Shown in pieces: positions 12,201-25,063 of a stretch of DNA of 64,000 bases (position 1 is its first letter; every line of letters begins with the position of its first letter). The stretch comes from Vandiemenella viatica. Lineage: Eukaryota > Arthropoda > Insecta > Orthoptera > Morabidae. Location: the NCBI GenBank assembly GCA_031002005.1, contig CM061920.1:51066610-51130609 (forward strand). Reading direction: 5' to 3'. Position numbers and translations under genes: made by a program. Below the pieces are notes generated by a model. It saw only the letters and a list, made by a program, of their open reading frames with translations. It ran no database searches and was not told the DNA's origin.

Positions 12201-15200
12201 CATCCTCTATATAAGGAGTGCCAGGTGTAGGGGTGGAGTACAGTCTTTGGGAAGCACTCATCAGGGGTCAGTCACGTTAGTTGTGCTGCTGATTTGGTGT
12301 GAGGAGTGGACAAGAACATGAAATTTAATGTAGGCTCATGGCTAGCCAGTCAGCCATGTTGGTCTGACCAGTACATCAAATGATGTGGTAGACTCACTCT
12401 CGATTTAGCTGATTTTTGGTCGGTTAGGGGGTTTTGGGAGTTGACTGCAACTTGTATCACTGTTCATACCTGTAATCAGTTATTTTGGAAAACAAGTTAC
12501 GATGCTGTAGATTGGTCTCTGAGTGTTATAATTATTTTGATGAATACACTATGTTAAATTTATTTGGAAGTTCTACAGTAGACATTATTTCAAACCTACT
12601 TTCTCAAGCTGAGGTAATCAGCTTGATGGCGACCTTAACTAGTATATCAAATTTCTATTAATTTCACCAGCCATGCAAATAATCCATATCTTGCCAGATC
12701 TTTATAATTCACTGATAAATTTGTTTTAAATTGTATCTGGAAAATTAAATGTAAAATGTCACTAATATTAGCTCATAATTGTTTTCAGATTTATTGAAAC
12801 GGTCTGCACGAAGCCGAATAGTGGTGGTAGCATCGGAGCTGTATCGGCTGGCACGGATCAACCTATCCAACCCTAATCCAGTAGGCACCTTACCAGCCTA
12901 CCTTTACTATGTTTCCAAGTATGCCAACATTCTCTTCACTGTTGAACTGGCACGCAGGCTCAGTGGAACTGGTACAGCAAAATTTTTGTTCTGTGAATGG
13001 GTCACATTGTGTATGTTTATAAGTCAATTTAAACCTGTTTTAAAATGGTTTATTTTTTTGTTGATTTATCTTTATTTCATGATACTACAGTCATTAAAAT
13101 TAGGAAACCATTAGTTATCTGCATAATACTGTTTTGGAAATCCTATATGTAACAAAAGAGCAACAAAAATTTCATAATGCATATTAATATGGAAATTAAA
13201 GATCAGAAGACCTGAAATGTAAATATCTTGGCATTACATTTATAACAAGCTTAACTGGGCAGGATGTCAGGTATCTTATAAATTTTGTAACTGAAATTAA
13301 GCGTTTTTGGTAAATTATTCATCACTACACTTGGTATCTTGTTCCAATCCCTGGTACCCTTACCAAAAAAAGAAAATTTCCTTACTCTCTTATGAATGAA
13401 ACCGAGTGCAAGTGTGTGGTCATGGTCGCCTTTCCCCTACCATTCACTATTCTAACACTTTAACTAATATCCCTCCAAGCCCCATCACCAACATTTACCC
13501 TTTACATTCCCAGCACTCTCTTCACCCTCCTCCTTTCCTCCAATGAGTCCGAACTCAGCTCTTTTATGATATCAGTTGCTGACTGGGTCCTGCGATAATT
13601 CCAACAAACAAATCTAGCTGCTCTTCTTTGCACATATTCCAACTCTGAATTTGATAACCAAAATGTGGATCCCAAACTACACCACCATATTCAACCAATG
13701 GTCTGACCAAAGTTTTGTAACCCAACTCCCTATCTTCTCTGTTACATCCTCTTATCACTCTCTCCAGTAAATGAAGGATTTTGTAACCTTTTCCTACCAC
13801 CTGCCCAATTGAGTTGGTATCAAATGTTATACCAAGATATTTACACTTCAAGCTTTCAACAAGCAATTCCGACCCCTCCCTAAAATCTTTTTTATCTGTG
13901 TATCTTATAATCTGACTCTTCTTGGCATTTATCTTCTTTCCCTGATGACCTACCCATTTAAATATTCTATCCAGGTCACCCTACAGCTGTTCATTCTTCA
14001 CCTGTTTTTATCCTTTTGTGTACCATTATATCATCTGCAAAATACCTAGATTCTGACCATAACCCATCAACACAATCATTCATTAGAATAATGAACAGCA
14101 ATGGTCCCAATATGCTACCCTGTGGCACTTCCATATTTACTTCCACCTCTTTTGATAATGTATTTCCAGCTCTAACACTTTGCTTTCTGGCTTTTAAGAA
14201 TTCCTCTACCCAGCAAGTAACTTTTTCATCCAATCCAATAGATTTCAGTTTATTTAAAACCATTTTATGGCTAACTCTGTCAAATGCCTTAAAGATCTAG
14301 TGCCACACTATCAACTTGGCCTCCCTTGTCCAGTTCATCTGCAATATCTTGCATATAGCACACCATCTGAGATTCACATGAATATCCTTGCCTAAAGCCA
14401 TGTTGTTGATCTGAAAACCAGTTTCTTTCCTAACAGACGTTTCTGATATAGTTGCATATCAATCTCTCCATCATTTAGCCTGTCACTGATGTCAAACTAA
14501 TTTTCAACTCTATTTGTAGCCCCGCCTTTATGAACCGGCACTACTATCAATCTATTCCAGTCCTCTGGTAAGTGGCAAGACTCCATACTCTGTTAGACAT
14601 GACATACCATTTACAATTAATAGCTGTCTTGTTGTAAGCACCTTAGAATTTTGGCAAATTCTAGTTTTGCTTAGGCGGGACTTAGAAATTTCGAGAAGTG
14701 CAGTTTTCAACTTAAAGGAATTTCTCTATAATCTTTCTCACAGTTACAATCCACCATAAAAATCATTTTTAAGTGTATATATCATATCTGAAAACGTTTG
14801 GTTTAAGAGATATTCCTGTTTGTTCAGGTTTTGAAACACGTGATCATAAAAGTAGAAATTCTAAGATGTATAATATCTTTAAATAGAGGAAAGCTACAAC
14901 CGAACTTTTATCACCAGCTATAGTCAGCACTATCCCCGATATTTTGGTAATAAAATTAAGTAATTTGGTAAAGATTAATTAGCGATTTCAATTAAGAGAA
15001 AAAAATAAGTTTTTTTATTAAAAGATATATTAAATTAAAAATTACATCAGTAGATAGCCCTAATTGAGACGATTATGGTGATATCATGGTTTCAGTAAAA
15101 AGTTTAAGCATTTGTCCGGTAATTAAGTTTTTGAAAATGGATTATTGCTGATTGTCGGGTGGAAGTTTCGGGAAAGTCCGTAAAGTCCGCCAAGATTGGT

Positions 15201-18200
15201 CACGTGGTGAATTTAGTTCTAAGACTTTAGAAACCCTTTGGAACATTAAATTAAATTAAAATAGACAGAACATGACAATAGAAAGTCCCTGTAAAAATCT
15301 CAAATTAAACTATCATATACTTTTGAAGATATTAATTAAAGAATGATTTGCCAAGGTCATAGGCGCGCGCAGGGCTATAATAGTTGGTGCGGTAAGCACA
15401 CGTTGTCTCATTCTTACGCCGGGAAGTGATCGAGCAACTCCGCGCATGATTTATCAATGATGTTTAAAACAGTAACTTAGCCAAATGTGGTCTGTTCCTG
15501 CCTGTCGTCTGTTCCAGTCTGTCTTTCGTCTCGGTTGTAACTCGCCATGCTGGCTAGTTCGACCATGTTGGATGTTGCCGAGTTAACTAGTGACATGAAA
15601 TTATAAATTCAATAAAGGGGTTCGGTCGGTTTAAATATCTCTCCACAACTTGCAAACTTTTGGTAAAGTGTGTTCGATTTGCCTGCTCAACTGTTAAATG
15701 CTATTTTAAACTTGTGATTTTCTTTTAAATAAACTTGGAATTTTTGGAAAGTGAACTTTTATCATTTCATAGTTATCTAGCAACCTTTTCTCTATTTGTG
15801 GTGTAACAAATATTGTGGCGACCTCAAGCATTTAGGTTGAGTTATCCGGCTACATGGTCAAGTCAAAATTATTTTATAAATTTTCTACCGAACTTTGAGT
15901 CAACATCAAGAGTTTAGTTGAGGCACTAAGGCTATACTTCAGCCCCAGTATCAGCCTTGGGTCTTACATTGTCTACTGTATAGATCAGACCACAAATCAA
16001 TTATCAGTTATGATGAATGGTCACAGAAAATCAGAATTCAGCTAAAATTCCCTTTATTCTCTTGCTGCACATATCATACCACAATACACGAACAACTTTA
16101 ATTCCTCTTGTTTTGCTGCTGTGTTATCAGAACCCTCCCTGTTACTATTAGATCACATGAACTAGTGCTGCTGGAGTAGGACTACCAGTAGATACTCATC
16201 GTCATCATCATCTGACATTTCCTCTTCCTAGTCCGGTGTCATTCCAATTTTTCCTCCACTACTTGTATCCAAACAACTCCTCTGCCTCTTTCTTTACTTG
16301 GACCATCCATCTTGCCTGAGGTCTTCCGATTGGTCTCCTTCCCTTCTTACAGTTCAGCAGTTCTACCATTGGCATCCCCCCCCCCCCCATCCTCATAAAA
16401 TTCCCCAGTCATTGCAGTCTTTTCCTTATTAACATCTCCTCCAATGCTTCAACTTACAGTTTCCCTGATGTCTTCACTCTCTGGTTTGGTCTCTCTCTCT
16501 CTTTTCCTCTCCAAAACCTCATCTCTGCCACCTGTAATCTGCTAATATCTCTCTTTATCCAAGTCCAGTTTCAGAGCCATATGTCAGTTATGGCTGGTAA
16601 TATACTTTATATAACAAAGTTTTGACTTTCTTCCCTATGTTCCACCTCTGGATTACATCTGACGGTACAATAGTCCACGCTTCCATATTCTCTGACCTAT
16701 TTCCTCCTTCATCTTTCCATTGGTAGTTATCTTGCTTCCCAGCTACAAGTAACATTCAAATTTCTTGCTGTCAAGTAACACATCCTTTGATGGTCCTATC
16801 CTCAGTATCTTTTCTCTAGGTCATGCTTACCCACTGTAGTCCACCATTTACCTAATTCTCTTTCCATAGTCTGCTCTGTCTCATCCCATATAATTATGTC
16901 ACCAATATATATCATCACCTTTAACTCTGCTGTATCTCTGTATTGCTGAATTTCTGTGATGATTATATGTAATACACATTAAACAGTGCAGGTGACAATG
17001 CACATCTTTGTCTGCCTCACCTTTCCATGTTAAATCATTCTGAGTGTCTATTATCTATGTGTATACAATTTTCACATTTCTCATAGATTTTAATTGTTGG
17101 TTCCATGATTCCTTTATCTACTTCTCTCTCTTTTTAAACTGTGGCCATAAGCTTTTCAATTAATACTTTATCATAGACCTTTTTTATTTCAATGAAAGCT
17201 ATTGTATGTTTGCCATATTTCCACTGTTTCCCTATGATTTGACTAAGTATAAAAATTGCATCAACCATTGATCTTCATCACATGAAAACATACTGTTCCT
17301 CTCTAGATGTGTTCTCTATTCTTTGGTTGATTTGATTGAGAATAATCTTTTCATATATTTTCGGTCTGTGACCCCAGTAATTCTTGTGTTTTGGTTTGCT
17401 CCCTTTCATATGTATAGCCACCATGACTCCCTTCCTTCGGTGCTCTGGTATTCTTTCCAGACTTTCCATGTGACTATACAACCATTTAATTCCCATTGCT
17501 TTCAACATTTCTGCTGTCAATTCATCTACGATTTCCCACTTGGTATTTCTTTTACTGCCAATTATAGCTCTCACATGCTAAATTCTTCTCTTTCTCTTTC
17601 TACAGCTGTTCTGCTCTTCTTTTCATTGGTGCTTTCTTTGATTCTTCCCAGGTTTCATTCCATTCCTTCTAACAGGTCTTTGAAATACACTTTCCACATT
17701 CACAATACTACATTCTCTTTCGATTGCACTTCACCTAATTTGTCAAGTACTTTGGTCAGCAAAACAGTAAGTTTTGTTTCTTAACACCCCATACAATATT
17801 TTCTTTGCAACTTCTCTCCAATTTCTCTGTGAATTTCTTCCAATATTTTACCTTTGCTATTATCATTTTTTCTGAGGCTTTTCCATCAACTATTTTCTCT
17901 TCTGTTCTGTCTTAAAACCACTCTATCCATGTTCTGTTGTTCCTTATTACAGCTTCTGCTATACACTCATTTCACCATAGTGTTTTCTTCTCCTTCCTGT
18001 TATTTGACATTCTTTCTCATGTCCTTTCTGTTGTCTTTACTATTGTTGTTCTAAGTCTTCTCCATTCTTCTTCTGCTGTTCTTGTTTCATCCATGGGTAA
18101 TTTGGCATTCACCTTTTCCTGAAATGCTTCCTTTATGTTCCCATCTGCCAGCAGATACTGGGTACCTAAAGCTCAATGGATATTATTCTGAGATAGCCTT

Positions 18201-21200
18201 CCTTACTTTTCCATTACTTTTGATAACAAGCTTAACTGGGCAGGACACATAGGACAGGTGGTAGGAAAAGGTTTCAAAGTTCTGCACTTGTTGGAGAGAG
18301 TGATGAGGGGATGTATGAGAAAAGTCAAGGAATTGGGTTACAAAACTTTGGTCAGACCATTGCTCGAATATGGTAGTGTAGTATGGGACGCTCATTTTAC
18401 ATATCAAATACAGGAGTTGGAGATGGTGTAAAAAAGGGCTGCTAGATTTGTTTCTGGAAATTATCGCAGAATGCAATCAGTGATGGATATGATAAAGGAG
18501 CTGGAATGGGATTCATTGAAAGACAGGAGGAGGATGAGGAGGGTCATGGGAGTGTACAGGGCATATACTGGCGATGAGGCATGGAAAGATATTGCAATAG
18601 GTATGAAAAGTAGTGCATGGAAGGGAAAAGATGACCATGACCACAAGCTGGCACTCGATTTCAGGCACATGGGTGTGGGAAGATTCTCTTTTTTAGGTAA
18701 GGGTGTCAGGGATTGGAATGAGTTACTAAGAGAAATGATGAATAATTTACCGAAAACTTTGAAAGAATTTAAAGATAAAATTTGTAGAGGGCAAATGTAG
18801 GTAGGTTCAGGATAGGGGGAAGATAGGTGTGTAGGGAAATTGACACCGGAGCCTGTGCTCCATTGCAATTAAATTAAATTTTAAAAAAATTATATTTCTT
18901 CTTTTTTCTACAGATACCTCCTTCATTTTTTTCCCCCAATACCTACTATCCACTGTTATCTTTCCCTTCCTCTTCTCAGTTAGAAACCTCCTTTATGGCT
19001 GGTGTTCAAGTTCTGATTTTAATGGTTCCTAGATTTCATACAGTCAGCAACCATTAGAAGTCATTTTATTTCTGATCTTAATCAGTAAACCTCATGTGCT
19101 ATTGCTGATGAAGGTTTTAAACATGAAAGTTTGATTATTGTTCCATTTAATGTTCTTTCTTAGGACAACTATTTTTGTGCAATTTTATGTGGTAATTGGT
19201 CTTTTCTCTTTCCTCATTTTAGTTAGTAAAATTTCAGTAAAAATAAAAATATCAGCAATGTCTCAAAAATGAATCCAGCCATATATTCTTTGGTACTTGC
19301 TTTAAATCAAATGTAATTTATATTATTTGAAGTATGTATGGAAACATCATTCTGCTTTTCCTTTCTTCATCAATGTTTCCAATATTTGTTAAATTATTCA
19401 TTTTTTTTACATCATTACAGGAGTAACTGCAAACTGCCTCCATCCTGGTATGATAAGTTCTGGAATTTGGAGGAATGTGCCTTTCCCATTAAATATTCCA
19501 GTGAAGTTGATGGCTGCAGGTTACTTTAAGGTAAAAATAAAGAGAGAGATTGTAAAACGTATTATTTTAAGTGAAAAAACAAGCCTTTTATTATTTCTTA
19601 AAACATTAAACTATCCTAACTGTTAGGGTAGCTGTCAACTTTAAAATGTATCATTTATTGTTTACCAGCAGTTACTCATGACTTTGTCTGCTTGAAAGTG
19701 TATTATATTATATAATTATCGCACTAGAAATAAAAATGATCTTCACAATAATTACAATTCATTGTCATTTGTTCAAAAATGGATCCAAAATTCAGAGCAT
19801 TTTATATTGGTTTTGCCAGTTTCGAGACATTGTTTGTGTAAACAGACCACATGTGGCTACCAGTGTCTCGGAGGAAACCGTGAGCTTGTGATGCAGAGCT
19901 ATGTCTGCATTCCACAACAATCAACCATTAATCCTGCCATGAACTGGAAATACTGCAGAAAATAGCATGGAAAGTTTTGTGTCAGCATTTGCATTCCAAA
20001 CCCTACCATGTGCAATTAGAACAAAACCTGGCACCAGATGATTATTACAGCCATTTTGATTTTCGTCCCCTAATGCTGGAAGCTATGAGGATTTGGTGGG
20101 GAACTTCGTATTCAGCAATGAGGCAAATTTTCATCTGTCTGGAAAGGTGAATCATCAGAATGTGAGAGTTCGGGGCACTGAATTGCTGCATACCTTTGTG
20201 AAGCTGAAAAATGATTCACCAAAAGTGAATGTCTTCTGTGCCATATCAAAGAGAAATTTGTATGGGCTCTTTTTCCTCATTGAGTAGATGGTGACAGGAT
20301 ACATGTACAGGACACGTTGCAGGTGTGTTTGTTTTCACAACTGACTACTTACTCCTCCTCTGTCATCCTGCAACAGGACAGAGCTCCACCTCACTGCAGT
20401 ACAAATGTCCACAACTTTCTCAACAGAGAACTGACATTTAGGGCACACAGGTGATGTTCCTCAGTTGTCACGGTCCCCCAGATCGCCAGATCTGGTCCCA
20501 CATGATTTCTTCTTATGAAGTTATATGAAGGACAAAGTTTATGTACCCATAATGCCAACAACACTGCAAGAATTACAGGAATGGATCACTTCTGCTGTGA
20601 TAGACATTGTAGAAACCTGCTGTCGAAGGTATGGATGGAACTGGATTACCATTTGGATGTGTGTCAGGTGACTAAGAGTGCGCACATAGACCATTTATAG
20701 TACATATCAAAAAATTGGTGAATTTATCTACAAGGCGTATTTTTTAAGTAAATACCGTTTTGTCACACCGTGGCTGCAGCGCTACGTTCGGCGTTCCGCG
20801 CATGCGGACTGGGTACCACAACAATGGTGATGATTTCTTAAGCCAAATTGTTATTGGCGATGAGACATGGGTGGCCTACATCACACCTGAATCAAAGCAA
20901 CAGTCCATGGAATGGCGGCATTCAGATTCACCCAAAAAAGTGAAGTTCAAGAAAAAGATTTTTGCCCGGAAAATCATGTGCAAAGTTTTTTGGGACAGAA
21001 AAGGAGTATTGCTTGTGGAATTTCTGCCTCGTAATGAGACAATCAATGCAGCAGCTTATTGAGAGACATTGAACAATCTGCGCCGTTCAATCCAGAACAA
21101 AAGACGTGGCAAGTTGAGCAAGTGCATCGTTTTGCTGCATGACAATGCCCGTCCACATGTGGCTAATCAGACCAAAGATCTCATCACATCTTTTCGATGG

Positions 21201-24200
21201 GAAACTTTAGATCATCCTCCGTACAGCCCTGATCTGGTGCCCAGTGACTACCATCTGTTCCTGCACTTGAAGAAACACCTGGGCGGTCAGTGTCTTGAAG
21301 ACGATAACGAAGTCAAAACAGTTGTGATGCAGTGGTTAACAAGTCAGGTGGCAGACTTCTATGACGAGGGTTATCAAAAACTGGTACTACGTTATGATAA
21401 GTGCCTCAATATTGAAGGGAATTATGTAGAAAAATAGAGTAAGGTACAGGCTTTCATGTAAAAATAAAATTATTGAGATATATTTGCACGTCTTTTTTTA
21501 GTTTCAAAATGGTACTTACTCAAAAAACATGCCTCGTATCTTTTCATGTCTCTCTCATCTTTGTAGGTCCTATACTTTTGAATACACATAATTTTGAAAC
21601 CTGACAAATCATTTAGGCTTACCCTGTATTATTAGAGGTTTGTTTTACATTATCAGTCTCAAGGGAAATTAATGTCTCCAGGCTAATTATTACACTTGAT
21701 ATGCTGAGGTTGATTTACTGAAACATATGCACACTTGCTTTCTAAAGTTCAGTGCTCTAGTCCTGGGTTCAAATCCCAGCGGGTGCATGAATTTATGAAA
21801 GTTGTGTTTGATCATTTGAGCTATGCCAGGTTGTACAGATTCCAGGTTAAACTGTAGGACCTGGAAGAAACAAACTGATCATCCTGCCTCTAACACAATA
21901 GATTAGTATGCCTGCTTCAGAAGGATTCAACAAATCTTTGGATTGTGGATTAAGTTAGTTTATTTCAGTTTATGCAGATATATTAAATGAGTTGGGTGAG
22001 GAGGGAACCTTCAATGTTTCAATGAATCACAAAACTGTACAAACGAAAAGAAACCAATAACTTGGTTGCTGTTTAATTAAAAACAATATCCAATTAATAA
22101 TTTAACATTTAGACGTATATGTTATCCATATTTTTGGTACTGTAATCTGTCAACAGATGGCATTATGAATAATTTTTTTTAAAGAATTAGTAATTTTGAA
22201 GGAACATAAATATAATCTTTTATTTTCAGCCCCTCAATCTATTTGCAAATTACCAGAAACTAAATACATATACAGCTTTAAACAGTTTTAGGGTTAAAAA
22301 CAAATTTACATTTATTGCTCCAGAAATATTAATTTATCAGGTGCATCCATTTTCACTCTTTTAAACTGAACACACCATTGAATATATCATAATGTTATTC
22401 TTTCTCACTAAAAAACAACATGTGCAATTTATGTAACAAGCAAAGAGTAAACGTGGAAGTAATATTGACAAAGTAGGAAACTCTTTATTGTTCACAAAAT
22501 GCAAATTTATAAAAATTTTGGAAGAAACTAATAGTTTTTGTGGGATAAAATCCTTACCCAGACAGTTTACTAACTACGGGCTAAATTTCATTGAGTCCAT
22601 TGAGCGTTTAATGCATGATTGAGGTGAATAGCTCAAACATCCATCCATTAGTTTCAAGTTTATAATATTATTAGGAGTTGGAAAATACTTTGGCAGTGAA
22701 TTAGTAAGAGTGATAAGAACACACAGAATAAAAAAAATCTGAAACTAATTCAAAGTTTTCCACAACAGTGTTAACGTTATAATCGCAATAAAACTAACAT
22801 CACAATAAACAGAATCAACATCAATTTCCTTGTTAGAAAATAAATTATTAATATATAAAAGTTCCTGCATTATTATAATTGGTTTTACTTTGCATAGAGT
22901 AAACACACTCTATAAAAGAGAAATAATTATTGTTTAAATAGTCACAACAGTTTAATCTGTGATGCCAACAGTCTTTCATTTTTATTTGATAGTTCAGTTT
23001 GGATCAGAGTCTTCTGCTACACAATGGAAATGGGGTAATTTTCTGATTTCATATCAGCATCTCTCAGTGGTTGCCTGTTTTCTTGAAAAGGCTTGTCTGA
23101 TTGGTATTTTAATAAAATACTGAAGTCAAGATAAGTCTTTTCTCCACTGATCAACTAATATATTATGTTCACAGACACCAATGCAAGGCGCACAGACAAG
23201 TATATATCTGGCTGTGTCTGAGGATGTGGAAGGTGTCACTGGGAAGTACTTCATGGACTGTAAGGTAAGTTTCAGCAGTAATAAGGTAATACACACTAAT
23301 TTATCAAAATTAAGTTTTAAGAAGTCTCCTGAGTTTGTATTAATTTTTTATTAATTATGTTGAGATGTAGCCAATGATTCCAAAACAGTATTTCTTTGAC
23401 ATTTCCCATAAAGTTTATGGAATGTAATCTTCGCGAAAAATATCAGTTCTTCTATAGAAGAATTGATTAATTTTTTCTTTTCCTTCAAACACTTGCTATC
23501 AGTCTAACCATACTTTTCAGTTTTCACCTACAAGGAAGATGTGTCCTTGACTCTGTGAGTGCTATAGGGGCTTCTGCACACAATCAAAGTACTTGACTGG
23601 ATACTTTTGATAGTTGTTGCTTCCATAATCTTAAGACTCAAGTAAAATTTACTAAGAAGTTATAGGATTTGTGGATTGCTTTCCAGTGAATCCTAAAATA
23701 GCTCCTGTATTATGATGGTAAGTCAAAAATTTTTGACACTTTCATCACAAAACACCTTTAAATATGTCATACTGCCCCATGAGCACACTTGTGTACAGTG
23801 TACTAGGCCATTTGCATAAGTGTGCTATTTGAACCCAAACCTGTCAGTTACCACCTACAGTTACAGAGTAGACATGTCCACTCCACTTGCAGTGATGAGC
23901 AGAAAGTAGCCAGCCAATTTCTCAGGTCAGAAGGTGTAACAGGGGCTGAAATTTACCATACACTTTCAGCATAATTTGGGGACAGTATCTCTTCATGTAA
24001 ACATGTCTTTTTATGGATCAAAATGTTTTAAAGTGGCCAGAAAAATGTGACACGTTATCGGGGGAGCAGGCTATGCAACAACTTCAGCAACAAGATTCCG
24101 AACAATTGAGAGTTGATTTTGGCAGATAGGCAGGTCACTATCAATGAAGAAACAGCTAATTTGAAAATCAGTCATGGTTCTGCCTATTGAATTGTCCAAA

Positions 24201-24991
24201 ATGATTTCAGCTTATGTAAAGTCTCTGCACAGTGGGTGCCAAGATATCATATTACAGAACAGACTTAGACATGTTGACATCTACCAGTGCTTGGTTAATA
24301 ACTTCAACAGGGATGGTGGACCGAACATGGTGGTGTACCAGTTAGCATTCTCGCCTCGCATTCGGGAGGACGCCAGTTCGAATCCCCGACTGGGCATCCA
24401 GATTTGGGTTTTCCATGGTTTCCCAAATCACTCCAGGCAAATGCCAGGATGATTCCTTAAAAAGGCCATGGCTGAATTCCTTCCCATTCCTTGCCCCCCA
24501 TCCTTTCCTGTCTCTAAATACCTCGCTGTTAAGAGACATTAAGCAGTTATTTTTTTTAAAAAAAGGCGATGGTTGCGCATTTTTGTGAAGAATAGCCACC
24601 AATGGTGAAACATGGATTCATCATAGGAAAAGCTGTACTAACCATTTTTTTTTGGAACAATGTGCCTTTAGTGGAACAATAAATGGAAAATGGACAACAA
24701 TTAAAAGGAGAGTTATATTAAACTATTTGAAACCAAGCTAAACCCAGCAATTCATACCAAACGCAGAGGTCTGTTGTCAAAGAAATTGTTGCTGTTGCAT
24801 GACAATGTCTGCCCATACACAGCTCATCAAGAAATTAGGTTTTCAGGTGCTCAAATACCTTCCTACAGTTTGGATCTTGCTCTGTCCTTCTTTTTGTATT
24901 TTTATTTGTATTTCGCATCATTTATAGTACAAAATACAAATGATATGGGATAAGTCAAAAATAGTCTGTACCCAGACTTATATGCACATAT

Positions 24992-25063
<72 letters not shown>

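Noticed and set aside
13206..13300. 5' inversion (twin priming) of LINE J
   Set aside because: The inverted micro-fragment lies on the 3' side of the larger minus-strand copy, whereas twin priming would place it at the 5' side; two independent fragments are simpler.
17323..17784. 153-codon open frame on the + strand
   Set aside because: It is the complement of the RTE-like LINE coding region (17278-17574, minus), so it is a shadow.
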